DNA of 64,000 nt from Microbacterium sp. Clip185 (GTDB taxonomy: Bacteria > Actinomycetota > Actinomycetes > Actinomycetales > Microbacteriaceae): assembly GCF_028743715.1 (NCBI RefSeq), contig NZ_CP117996.1, positions 2,294,001 to 2,358,000 of the forward strand, in the 5' to 3' direction. Below the pieces are notes generated by a model. The model was not told the origin of the DNA. It did no database searches and saw nothing but the letters and a program-made list of their open reading frames with translations. The stretch's first letter is position 1, and each line of letters opens with the position of its first letter. Positions 24,234-33,115 of this stretch are shown one piece after another. The translations under genes and the position numbers were made by a program.

Positions 24234-24267
24234 GGATGCCCCGGTCCCTTGCGGGGCCGGGGCATCC
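24234..24267. terminator. Bidirectional terminator hairpin
   Basis: GGATGCCCCGG (24234-24244) pairs perfectly with 24257-24267. The loop contains a smaller CCC/GGG pairing. It lies between the convergent WXG100 and groEL genes. Confidence 0.85.
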
Positions 24268-24284
24268 GTTCGTGAGGTCTGGAC

Positions 24285-25940
<1,656 letters not shown>

Positions 25941-25967
25941 TTAGCACTCAGTGATATCGAGTGCTAA
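25941..25967. promoter_or_regulatory. CIRCE element (HrcA operator) upstream of groEL
   Basis: TTAGCACTC-N9-GAGTGCTAA is an exact match to the consensus. It lies 37 bases before the groEL start, in the 5' untranslated region directly downstream of the -10. Confidence 0.97.
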
Positions 25968-25970
25968 TCC

Positions 25971-26000
25971 ATTCTGGCACTCGCCCCCGGGGAGTGCAAG
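25971..26000 (-). promoter_or_regulatory. groEL promoter overlapped by a second, degenerate CIRCE
   Basis: On the reverse strand TTGCAC (25999-25994) and CAGAAT (25976-25971) are 17 bases apart. The same stretch reads CTGGCACTC-N9-GAGTGCAAG on the plus strand at 25974-26000. That matches 14 of 18 CIRCE arm positions with the exact nine-base spacer. Its centre is 33 bases, about three helical turns, from the perfect CIRCE. Confidence 0.7.
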
Positions 26001-26038
26001 CCGCCGCGAAGGTGCCGCGAGTGCACGGCGCACACGGC

Positions 26039-26074
26039 GAGACCCCCGGGCACCCGCGGGTGCTCGGGGGTCTC
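26039..26074 (-). terminator. Terminator of cspA
   Basis: A 17-base stem with a single G-T wobble (26039-26055 with 26058-26074) and a two-base loop lies directly past the cspA stop codon. Confidence 0.85.
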
Positions 26075-26087
26075 ACGCGATGGGGTC

Positions 26088-26291
26088 TCAGGCGACGATG
26101 CGAACCGACTCGGCCTGCGGACCCTTCTGTCCGCTGCCGACCGTGAACTCCACGGCCTGCCCTTCTTCGAGGACGCGGAATCCGGTCATGTCGATGTTCG
26201 AGTAGTGGACGAAGACGTCCTCACCGTCGCCGGAGGTGATGAATCCATACCCCTTCTCGGCGTTGAACCATTTGACGGTGCCCTGGGCCAT
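26088..26291 (-). CDS. cspA: Cold-shock protein CspA
   Basis: This 67-residue protein has both RNA-binding motifs, KGYGFI and DVFVHY. The opening [18 protein letters not shown] is that of the actinobacterial single-domain CspA. It is an RNA chaperone. Start ATG 26291 follows AGGAGAC. It is monocistronic, with its own terminator. Confidence 0.96.
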   Translation of the reverse strand: MAQGTVKWFNAEKGYGFITSGDGEDVFVHYSNIDMTGFRVLEEGQAVEFTVGSGQKGPQAESVRIVA

Positions 26292-26426
26292 ACGAGTCTC
26301 CTGATGCTGTAGAACGCAGTCATCGTATGCAGCCCAAACAGCGTCGAAGCGACGGATTCGGCACAGTTGACACGGCGGCAGCGAACTGTTTACGCCGCGG
26401 AAACACGCGGCCCTCGGCGACGGGCC

Positions 26427-27029
26427 TCAGGAGGTAGGAGTGGGGCTGGGCGCACCGGCGGCGGTGCGATCGAGCCCGATCACGATCGTCAGTTGCTTGG
26501 CCTGTGACTCGTCCACATCGGCCGTGCCGGCGTCGTCGGTCGGCTGGTACGTGGTGCTCTGGGCGACGTCCGCTCCGCCGATGAGTTCGGCGAGCCCCTT
26601 CGCTGCCGCCTCGTCGCCCGGGAAGGCGTAGTAGACCGTCGTCTGGGCGAAATCGGTGGCGCTGGCACTGCTCGCGTTGACGAGGTCTGCACTCCAGCCC
26701 TTCGCGATGAGCTCGTCCTTCATGGTGGTTGCCAGCCCTGTCTCCGGCGTCGCGTTGAGCACCAGAACGGAGAAGGACATGTCGACGACCGGCGTCACCT
26801 CCGGCGTCGGCGTGGGCGTGGGAGTCGGCGAGGGCACCAGCACGATGCGCCCGGAGAGCACCAGGCTCCCGAAGATCCCCGCGGCGATGAGGACGATGGT
26901 CACGACGATCGCCCACAGTGTGACGACTCCCGCCCGCATGCGCGGGTTCTCGGCGCGGTGCGCTCCTACACGCCCCGAGGTGTTCGGCAGGTCGTCGAAG
27001 CGGTCGCGGGGCTGCGGAGTTCGGGACAC
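26427..27029 (-). CDS. Membrane-anchored LytR C-terminal domain protein
   Basis: This 200-residue protein has a GTG start. A basic cytoplasmic tail (about 1-32) precedes one transmembrane helix (VVTLWAIVVTIVLIAAGIFGSLVL). A (TP)n linker and an extracytoplasmic LytR_C domain follow (about 85-185: FSVLVLNATPETGLATTMKDELIAKGW). This domain occurs at the end of LytR-CpsA-Psr cell-wall ligases but here stands alone. A second Thr-Pro stretch ends the protein. It probably acts in envelope assembly. The gene lies 46 bases after the DUF3263 gene, its common neighbour. Confidence 0.85.
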   Translation of the reverse strand: MSRTPQPRDRFDDLPNTSGRVGAHRAENPRMRAGVVTLWAIVVTIVLIAAGIFGSLVLSGRIVLVPSPTPTPTPTPEVTPVVDMSFSVLVLNATPETGLATTMKDELIAKGWSADLVNASSASATDFAQTTVYYAFPGDEAAAKGLAELIGGADVAQSTTYQPTDDAGTADVDESQAKQLTIVIGLDRTAAGAPSPTPTS

Positions 27030-27075
27030 CCCCCGATGCTACCGGAGCGCCTCGCTCCGCCCGAAGAGCGAGGCC

Positions 27076-27345
27076 TCAGGCGCCGCGCCGGGCCGTCGAG
27101 CGCTCACGCCGACGCTCGTCACGGATGCGACGCAGGCGACCTACCAGGAGCGGATCGTGCGCCAGGGCGGCTTGCGAGTCGACCAGTCGCCCCAGCAGCT
27201 GGTAGTAACGCGCCGGTGCGAGCTGGAGCTCGACGCGGATCGCCTCCTCCTTGGCATCGGTGTGCGCGAGCCAGCGCGCCTCGAAGGCGAGCAGCTGGGT
27301 ATCCCGCTCGCTCAGAGCGTCGGATGCGGAGTCGCGCACGGGCAC
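27076..27345 (-). CDS. DUF3263 family protein
   Basis: This 89-residue, highly charged protein has the core LLAFEARWLAHTDAKEEAIRVELQLAPARYYQLLGRLVD. It matches the actinobacterial DUF3263 family. The AKEEAIR...LAPARYYQLL stretch looks like a helix-turn-helix, so DNA binding is plausible but unproven. It sits nine bases past the DUF2332 gene and upstream of LytR_C, so the three likely form one transcript. Confidence 0.8.
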   Translation of the reverse strand: MPVRDSASDALSERDTQLLAFEARWLAHTDAKEEAIRVELQLAPARYYQLLGRLVDSQAALAHDPLLVGRLRRIRDERRRERSTARRGA

Positions 27346-27354
27346 AGGGCCACG

Positions 27355-28377
27355 CTAACCGAGCATGCCCGCCGCATCCGGACGCCACTCCACAGCCGCG
27401 CCCAACGGGTCGACCGCGGCGAGCACCTCGCCATCCAGCGCCAGCGCGAAGCGATCCTTCGGCCAGGCGGCCGCTTCGATCGGCGCGCTCCAACCGTCGT
27501 GCAATCCCGGTGCGTCGATCGTGATCCAGCGTCCTGATGCCCGAGCCGCATCGATGATGCGTCGCCGCCCGTCCCTGGGAACATGGGCGAGCACGCCCGG
27601 CGTCGTGACCACGAGGGTCGCGTCGGGCGGGGCGGCCATCGCAAGCTCCGCGATGACGCCCTGCGCCGCCGCATCCGCCGCTCGCAGAATCGGCGGCTCC
27701 TCGGCAGCGATATCGAGGGCGGCCTCGATACGCTCCCGGCGCCCCTCCTCCCCCGGCCACACAAGCCCCGTCAGCCACCGGCGATCCTCGGCGGAGCGGG
27801 CGTCGAGCGGATGCAGGTCGATGCCCGCCCGCCACACGACCGTCGGCATGCGCAGCTCCGTCTCCGGACCACTCCACGTGGATGTGAGGACGACCGCAGC
27901 GGGGCCGGCGGTCGGATCGAGCCTTCGTGTTCGTCCCGCATCCGCGTCGTAGCGATAGGAGTAGCGATCCGGATAGAGGCACAGGCCGGCACTGGCGCCG
28001 ATCTCGAGCAGCGCGATAGGACCCTCGATCTGCGAGAGCGCGGGAAGCAGCGCCGCGCAGCGCCCGGGCTCGTTCGTCTGCACGGAGCGCGCCGCGGACT
28101 CCGATACGAGGGCGTCGGCGTGCGCGAGCACCCACGCCCCCCAGTCCGCATGCTCCGCCTCCGACGCCCCCAGGAGCCTGCTGACGGCGAACACGAGGGG
28201 CGGCTGCCGGTGGGTCGCCGGTATCCGCGCAAGGACCGTGGCGAGTTCCGGCGTGGTCCACACCGACTGCGCCCACCTCTCGTAGAGACTGCTGCGACCC
28301 GGCGCCTCTTCTTCGGCGAAGCGCCGGTAGCGCGCGATGACGGCCTCGAGTTCGCTCACCCGCTCATTCTCGGTCAC
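27355..28377 (-). CDS. DUF2332 family protein
   Basis: This 340-residue protein has a GTG start. The middle shows a Rossmann-like motif, PIALLEIGASAGLCLYPDRYSY, reminiscent of SAM methyltransferases. RAGIDLHPLDARSAEDRRWL and TLVVTTPGVLAHVP are DUF2332 landmarks. Members have no established function. An enzyme acting on a small molecule is a reasonable guess. The gene is divergent from msrB. Confidence 0.8.
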   Translation of the reverse strand: MTENERVSELEAVIARYRRFAEEEAPGRSSLYERWAQSVWTTPELATVLARIPATHRQPPLVFAVSRLLGASEAEHADWGAWVLAHADALVSESAARSVQTNEPGRCAALLPALSQIEGPIALLEIGASAGLCLYPDRYSYRYDADAGRTRRLDPTAGPAAVVLTSTWSGPETELRMPTVVWRAGIDLHPLDARSAEDRRWLTGLVWPGEEGRRERIEAALDIAAEEPPILRAADAAAQGVIAELAMAAPPDATLVVTTPGVLAHVPRDGRRRIIDAARASGRWITIDAPGLHDGWSAPIEAAAWPKDRFALALDGEVLAAVDPLGAAVEWRPDAAGMLG

Positions 28378-28428
28378 ACGGGAACAGTGCCCTCGCCGGT
28401 CGGGTTGAATGGAGCAGAAGGAGGACGA

Positions 28429-28836
28429 ATGAGCTACGCAGTGAACAAGTCCGAGGAGCAGTGGCGCGAGGAGCTCGGAGCGGACAAGTACGCGGTCTTG
28501 CGTGAGGCCGCGACGGAGCGTGCGTGGACGGGCGAACTGCTCGATGAGTCACGCGCGGGTCTTTACGCGTGTGCCGCGTGCGGTGCCGAGCTGTTCCAGA
28601 GCGGAACGAAGTTCGATTCGCACTGCGGCTGGCCGAGCTTCTACGAGTCGGTCCGCCCGGAGGCAGTGGAGCTGATCGAGGACAACAGTCACGGGATGGT
28701 GCGTACCGAGGTGCGCTGCGCCTCCTGCGGCTCCCACCTGGGCCACGTGTTCCCGGATGGCTTCGGCACGCCCACCGGCGATCGGTACTGCATGAACTCG
28801 ATCGCTCTCGAGTTCACCCCGGAGGCCGGCGAATGA
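28429..28836 (+). CDS. msrB: Peptide-methionine (R)-S-oxide reductase
   Basis: This 135-residue protein starts at ATG 28429 behind GAAGGAGG. Zinc-binding CAAC (about residue 49) and CASC (about 101), plus the catalytic Cys in RYCMNS near residue 123, are all in place. So are the family signatures FDSHCGWPSFY and GSHLGHVF. It repairs oxidised methionine in the cytosol using thioredoxin. It is translationally coupled (ATGA) to the nitroreductase-like gene. Confidence 0.96.
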   Translation: MSYAVNKSEEQWREELGADKYAVLREAATERAWTGELLDESRAGLYACAACGAELFQSGTKFDSHCGWPSFYESVRPEAVELIEDNSHGMVRTEVRCASCGSHLGHVFPDGFGTPTGDRYCMNSIALEFTPEAGE

Positions 28837-29372
28837 CCACCGGCGCACGCGACGCGATGCGCGTGCGCCGATCGTGGTCGAAAGTGACCGACGAGGCGCC
28901 GACGCACGACGAGCTCGTCGACATGGTCGCTGCCGCGGGACGGGTGGCCGACCACTCGTCGCTGCGGCCGTGGCGGCTGATCGAGCTGCGCGGGGAGGAC
29001 CGCGAGCGCCTCGGGCGCGCGATCCACAAGGCGGAGAAGAAAGACGGAGCGTCGACCAAGCCGCTGCGTGCCCCACTGCTGATCGCGGTCGTCGCCCGCA
29101 TCCGGAAGGACAAGGTGCCGGAGTGGGAGCAGGAGGCGGTCGCGTCCGGCGTCGCACACATGCTGAGCCTTGCTCTCGATGAGGCCGGCTGGGGTGTCAT
29201 CTGGCGCACCGGGAGCTATACCCGGAGCAAGGCCGTCGCCAAGGTGCACGGACTGAGCAAGAACGAGCGCCTGTTGGGCTGGCTGTATGTCGGGGGCAAG
29301 CCCGGCCTCTCCCGTGAGGCGCGGATCAAGCAGGTCGACGGCGCCGCGTTCCTCAGCAGTCTCCCGCGCTGA
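28833..29372 (+). CDS. Nitroreductase-family flavoprotein
   Basis: This 179-residue protein starts in an ATGA overlap with msrB. R12-R13-S14 at the N-terminus and ADHSSLRPWRLIEL at about residue 40 correspond to the FMN-binding RRSxR and the N/H-SQPWRF motifs of the family. The later GWGVIWRTGSYTRS fits the substrate-side helix. An NAD(P)H-dependent flavin reductase of small molecules is likely. The link with msrB suggests a redox-stress operon. Confidence 0.85.
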   Translation: MTTGARDAMRVRRSWSKVTDEAPTHDELVDMVAAAGRVADHSSLRPWRLIELRGEDRERLGRAIHKAEKKDGASTKPLRAPLLIAVVARIRKDKVPEWEQEAVASGVAHMLSLALDEAGWGVIWRTGSYTRSKAVAKVHGLSKNERLLGWLYVGGKPGLSREARIKQVDGAAFLSSLPR

Positions 29373-30320
29373 TCACCGCCGTCGCCACCGGGGGACGGTC
29401 GCCACGACGACGCCGACGACGGCGACGACCACGGCGATGAGCGCCACCTCGATGGGCGGCCCGGCATGGCCGGGAAAGAGCGCATCGATGACGACCGAGG
29501 CTCCGAGAAGGCCGACCACCGAGCCGAGCCCCAGCTGCAACACACCGGTGTGCCGCACGAGCGCTGCCGACAGGAAGATGTAGACGACGCCGATGGCGCC
29601 GCCCACGTAGAGCCAGGGCTCGGTCGGCAATCGACGCGTTCCTGCAAGCACGAGCTGCACGGCGGCCGCAGCCGTCAGGAGCACGGTGCCACCGGCGAAG
29701 TTCACGAGTGTGGCCGTCAGCGGACTGCCCACCTCGTTGCGCAGCCGCCCGTTCGTGGCCTGCTGCCAGGCGATTCCCGCTCCCGCGAGCAGGGGAAGCA
29801 CGAGCAGCCAGACGGGAACGGATGCCGCTCCCTCGCCCACCAGTGAGACGACGACCGCCGCAACGACGAGCAGAGCCCCGGCAAGGCGTCCTATCGTGAC
29901 GCCGACGACGCCGGCGGGGCCGTAGCCGACCCGATCGAGGACGACGCCGTTGACGGTCTGGCCCGCGACCACGCCGACGGTGAAGGCCGCGACGCCGATC
30001 GCCGCGACCGCGAGTCCCTGCGTGAAGACGGTGAACGCGCCCGCGGCGCCGCCGAGGATCATCCACACCGGGATGCGGCGCTCACGAACGCCCGCGATCA
30101 GGCGGGCGATTCCCGCACGACCGCCCGCCAGCAGCGCGCTGAGGGCGAGCAGGATGACGAAACCCGATCCGAACGAGATGGCGGCTGCCGTCAACGCATC
30201 GCCGATGGCCGCACCGAGTGCGCCATTGATCTGCGCCTGCGTCGCCGTCAGCACGCCGACGAGAACGGCACCGGCCACGGCGATCGGTCGGGGAAGGCGT
30301 CGTGGGTGGGGCGAAGTCAC
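29373..30320 (-). CDS. YdcZ/DUF606-type DMT transporter
   Basis: This 315-residue protein has a GTG start and ten hydrophobic helices in two repeats of five. The repeats open with AGAVLVGVLTATQAQINGALG and VPVWLLVLPLLAGAGIAWQQ. The Q-x-x-N-G-x-L pattern in each repeat (QAQINGAL; QQATNGRL) is typical of the DUF606/YdcZ branch. Substrate unknown. Its stop codon adjoins that of the nitroreductase gene (convergent), and it may be cotranscribed with the upstream MarR gene. Confidence 0.88.
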   Translation of the reverse strand: MTSPHPRRLPRPIAVAGAVLVGVLTATQAQINGALGAAIGDALTAAAISFGSGFVILLALSALLAGGRAGIARLIAGVRERRIPVWMILGGAAGAFTVFTQGLAVAAIGVAAFTVGVVAGQTVNGVVLDRVGYGPAGVVGVTIGRLAGALLVVAAVVVSLVGEGAASVPVWLLVLPLLAGAGIAWQQATNGRLRNEVGSPLTATLVNFAGGTVLLTAAAAVQLVLAGTRRLPTEPWLYVGGAIGVVYIFLSAALVRHTGVLQLGLGSVVGLLGASVVIDALFPGHAGPPIEVALIAVVVAVVGVVVATVPRWRRR

Positions 30321-30362
30321 CGATCGAGACTACGTGCACCGTGCGGTGCGGACTGACCGGGC

Positions 30363-30878
30363 TCAGGCGGAGGCGGCGCTGCTCGCAACGGCAGAATCGA
30401 CCGCGTCCACCGCTTCGGTCATCGCGTGAAGAAACCCGACGATGGCGGCCGCATCATCCGGGTCGAGGGAGCGCACGGCAGCCATCATCCGCGCGTGCAT
30501 GCCGTCGAGCGTGCGACGCACCTCGACGTGGGCGAGATCGGTGGTCTCGACGAGCAGGCGGCGACGATCCTTGGGGTGCGGCTTGCGGCGCAGATGCCCA
30601 CTGCGCTCGAGCCGATCGAGAATGCCCGTGACCGACGGTGTGGAGACACCGAGGTAGCGACCGATGTCGACGGGCGATACTTCTCTACCCTGCTTCGTCT
30701 GGCGCATCAGGTACTGCAGCACGAGAAGGTCGTTCTCCCCCATCCCCATGGACTCCTGTGTCCGACGCCGCATCGCCATCTCGGAGGCGCGATAGGTGCG
30801 CAGCGCTTCGAGCACGCGCCGGCCGGCTTGCTGGCGCACGTCATTCGCGTCGTACCAGTACATCGCGCGGTCGCTCAT
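30363..30878 (-). CDS. MarR family transcriptional regulator
   Basis: This 171-residue protein has a winged helix at IGRYLGVSTPSVTGILDRLERSGHLRR with wing HPKDRRRLLVETT. It ends in a Ser/Ala-rich tail. The upstream gap to the divergent small-protein gene is unusually AT-rich for this chromosome (about 30885-30960), as expected for a shared control region. I find no perfect palindrome comparable with the other MarR site. The transporter gene begins 42 bases downstream, so it may be part of the same unit. Confidence 0.9.
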   Translation of the reverse strand: MSDRAMYWYDANDVRQQAGRRVLEALRTYRASEMAMRRRTQESMGMGENDLLVLQYLMRQTKQGREVSPVDIGRYLGVSTPSVTGILDRLERSGHLRRKPHPKDRRRLLVETTDLAHVEVRRTLDGMHARMMAAVRSLDPDDAAAIVGFLHAMTEAVDAVDSAVASSAASA

Positions 30879-30974
30879 CGCACCCCACGATTTGCGAAAT
30901 GTTTGTTTGCCATATCGCTAGCCTACCTAGTAATGTCCTCATCGAACAAGCTTCATCGATCGAAAGGCACCCTC

Positions 30975-31301
30975 ATGGGAAAGCTCTACTACGCAAACGC
31001 CACCGACCCGATCGAGATGAGCGATCGTCTGCTCGCCCACGTCAAAGTGGTCGCCACGACCAAGCTGCGACGCCAGGAGTCGTTCACGATCAACCTCCGC
31101 GCAGCGGCGGGACGAGAGACGTTGTGGATCCACTCCTCGATTCCGCTGCGGTTCGTCTTCTCATCCGCCGAGCCCGAGGCGCTCAACCCCGGATTCCTCC
31201 AGTCGCTCGCCGAGGCTGCCAGCTCGACGGCGGGACTCACGGTGGACATCGACGAAGAGGTCCCGGCAGCCCAGCAGCAGCCACGCCGGCGCGCGGCATG
31301 A
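30975..31301 (+). CDS. DUF7882-type small protein
   Basis: This 108-residue protein starts at ATG 30975 (MGKLYYANATDPIEMSDR), preceded by AAAGG. An in-frame ATG at 30933 would add 14 unlike residues. The pattern D-R-x-L-A-H-V-K-V-V and the K-L-R-R-x-E-S-F line are those of the small Microbacteriaceae family often mislabelled ATP-dependent ligase. It has no ligase motif. Function unknown. It is coupled by ATGA to the next gene. Confidence 0.7.
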   Translation: MGKLYYANATDPIEMSDRLLAHVKVVATTKLRRQESFTINLRAAAGRETLWIHSSIPLRFVFSSAEPEALNPGFLQSLAEAASSTAGLTVDIDEEVPAAQQQPRRRAA

Positions 31302-31639
31302 CGACCACCCTCGCGCCATTCGTCACCGCCGCATCGCGGACCACGTGGAATCAGGCCGACGACGGACTGTACGTCGCTCAGCGCGACGGTGACTTCTTCG
31401 GCTACATCGATAGGAACGACGACGGTAGCTTCGTCGCGTTCGACCGCTTCTCCTCGCCGGTGGGGCGCTACTCCACCCTCGCAGCCGCCAAGGCGTCGCT
31501 GACGACGGTCGTCTCCGACCCGATCAACCGGCAGCGGTTGCGCACGCGTGAGCGCCTGCCCTTCATTGCTGCGACGTGGGCGGGACTGGCAGCGATCGCC
31601 GTGGCCGTCACCGCCGGCGTCCTGCTTCCCGGCTTCTAA
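31298..31639 (+). CDS. Small protein with C-terminal transmembrane helix
   Basis: This 113-residue protein is translationally coupled to the preceding gene. The soluble part (DGLYVAQRDGDFFGYIDRNDDGSFVAFDRFSSPVG in outline) looks like a short beta-meander. The last 27 residues are a single hydrophobic helix (FIAATWAGLAAIAVAVTAGVLL). That gives a tail-anchored topology. I recognise no family. The coupling suggests the two small proteins work together at the membrane. Confidence 0.75.
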   Translation: MTTTLAPFVTAASRTTWNQADDGLYVAQRDGDFFGYIDRNDDGSFVAFDRFSSPVGRYSTLAAAKASLTTVVSDPINRQRLRTRERLPFIAATWAGLAAIAVAVTAGVLLPGF

Positions 31640-31686
31640 CGTCGGCTCACCCGCGTCACCCCCGTCGAGGTGGTGTCGGTGCGGCG

Positions 31687-31745
31687 GTGCCGGCTACAGG
31701 ACGTGAACCTGCAACCCCCGTATGACAACGTGCGCGTCGACGCCC
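31687..31745 (-). repeat. Tandem copy 1 of the tRNA-Thr 3' half
   Basis: This 59-base unit is identical to the one at 31757-31815. Its first 42 bases match the 3' half of the tRNA-Thr gene (anticodon loop to discriminator) with two mismatches. The 5' half is replaced by an unrelated palindromic GCGTCGACGC, so no acceptor stem can form. Confidence 0.85.
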
Positions 31746-31756
31746 TCGTGATTCCA

Positions 31757-31815
31757 GTGCCGGCTACAGGACGTGAACCTGCAACCCCCGTATGACAACG
31801 TGCGCGTCGACGCCC
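31757..31815 (-). repeat. Tandem copy 2 of the tRNA-Thr 3' half
   Basis: This unit is identical to the one at 31687-31745, 70 bases apart, and 69 bases from the corresponding edge of the intact tRNA. The spacers (11 and 10 bases) both contain GATTC. The arrangement looks like duplicated attachment-site cores or tRNA remnants. Confidence 0.85.
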
Positions 31816-31826
31816 GATTCAATCCG

Positions 31827-31899
31827 TGCCGGCTACAGGACTTGAACCTGCAACCCCCGTATTACAAGTACGGTGCGCTACCAATTGCGCCAAGCCGGC
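31827..31899 (-). tRNA. tRNA-Thr (anticodon TGT)
   Basis: The 73-base cloverleaf is complete. The acceptor GCCGGCT/AGCCGGC has discriminator A. The D arm is GCGC/GCGC. The anticodon stem CCGTA/TACGG has loop CTTGTAA, and the T arm GCAGG-TTCAAGT-CCTGT is intact. The CCA end is not encoded. It reads ACA codons. Confidence 0.95.
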
Positions 31900-31966
31900 A
31901 TGACCGCCTCGCGGTCTGACGCCCTCGCGAGCGCAGGGACGAGTCTATGCGCTCCCTGCGCGGGGA

Positions 31967-32905
31967 TTACGACGTGGGCGTGGGCGTGGGAGTCGGGCTC
32001 GCGGTGCGGTAGTACGCGTCGCTCGCCGTGGTGAGCACGAACTGCGCGAACTCCTTCGGGTCATCCAGCGCACCCTGGTAGAGCTCGCCGTTCACGAAGA
32101 TCATGGGCGTGCTGGTCAAGGTGAGACCGTCGGTACCCGGGATGCCTGCGACGGCCGCATCGGTCGCGGTCTTGGCCCACGCCATGAACTCGCCGTTCTC
32201 GATGCAGGAGCGCACCTGACGCGGATCGGAGGCGCCGGCCGCCTGGGCCACGTCGGCGAGCGTGTCGTCGCTCAGTCCGTCGGATGTGGCCTCCGGCTGC
32301 TGCAGGAGCAGCTGGTGGTTGAACGCGAAAACCGTGTCGGGCGAGTAGGTCGCCACGCAGGCGGCCGCACCCGCCGCACGCAGCGAGTACTTCGTGCCGT
32401 TCGACTTGGCCGTGAGCATGGCGACGGGGTGGTACGAGAGCGTCGCTGCCCCCTCCGTCACCCACGAGGAGAGCTGGGGCGCGTTCGCCGTCTCGAACTG
32501 CTTCGCCCCGGGGGCGAGGTAGTCCACGTACACGCGGATGTCGACGGAGGACCGGTTGGTCGGAACCGGCGTAGGAGTCGCGTCACCCTGCGGCGCCGAG
32601 GATTCGGACGGAGCAGGCTCGTCCACCGAGCCGCCGAGCACCGACACACCCGAGACGGATGCGACCGCGAAGCCTCCGTCGACCGCACCGCTCGGCTGGA
32701 GCTGAGGAGCGGAGGTCGAGGAACTCACCGCGAACACCACAGCGGCGACCACGGCACCGACGACCGCCACACCGCTGATCGAGAGAGCAGCCAGGCGAAG
32801 TCGACCGACACGCGCGTGGCGCTGCCGCACTCGCTGCGCCTTCTCGCGCACCGCCTCGCGGCGGTCGCTCGGCGCCGGGACGTTCGATGAGTCGTCGCTC
32901 GACAT
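31967..32905 (-). CDS. Membrane-anchored DsbA/thioredoxin-fold protein without CXXC
   Basis: This 312-residue protein starts at ATG 32905. A charged N-terminus (1-36) precedes one transmembrane helix (about 38-60). A Ser/Pro linker and a DsbA-like domain follow (about 125-300), with the cis-Pro region LTSTPMIFVNGELYQG. Where DsbA proteins carry CPYC, this one reads VDYLAPGAKQFE, so the redox pair is missing. Two other cysteines (ACVATY, RSCIENG) remain and could pair. A chaperone or binding role seems likelier than thiol oxidation. The tail is (TP)-rich. Confidence 0.82.
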   Translation of the reverse strand: MSSDDSSNVPAPSDRREAVREKAQRVRQRHARVGRLRLAALSISGVAVVGAVVAAVVFAVSSSTSAPQLQPSGAVDGGFAVASVSGVSVLGGSVDEPAPSESSAPQGDATPTPVPTNRSSVDIRVYVDYLAPGAKQFETANAPQLSSWVTEGAATLSYHPVAMLTAKSNGTKYSLRAAGAAACVATYSPDTVFAFNHQLLLQQPEATSDGLSDDTLADVAQAAGASDPRQVRSCIENGEFMAWAKTATDAAVAGIPGTDGLTLTSTPMIFVNGELYQGALDDPKEFAQFVLTTASDAYYRTASPTPTPTPTS

Positions 32906-33115
32906 AGGACCTCTGAAGAAAACGTAGGGACCGGCGGAGTCCGGTCGGGCCGCCCGGGAAACGGCCGATCCGATGCTAGCCAGACTGTCTGAGAAATGCC
33001 CAGACGCTCGTGCCATACTGAGAGGTGCGCCCGATGGCGGGCGTTGCGGGTCACCCCCGCGCATCCATCACTACGGATCGTCCGGCACGTACCTGCCGGT
33101 GAAGGAGAAGAAACA

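Noticed and set aside
31687..31815. CRISPR-like direct repeats
   Set aside because: Only two full units, with 10-11 base spacers, and derived from the adjacent tRNA. No cas genes.
31687..31815. Additional functional tRNA genes
   Set aside because: The 5' acceptor strand and D arm are missing, so no cloverleaf can form.
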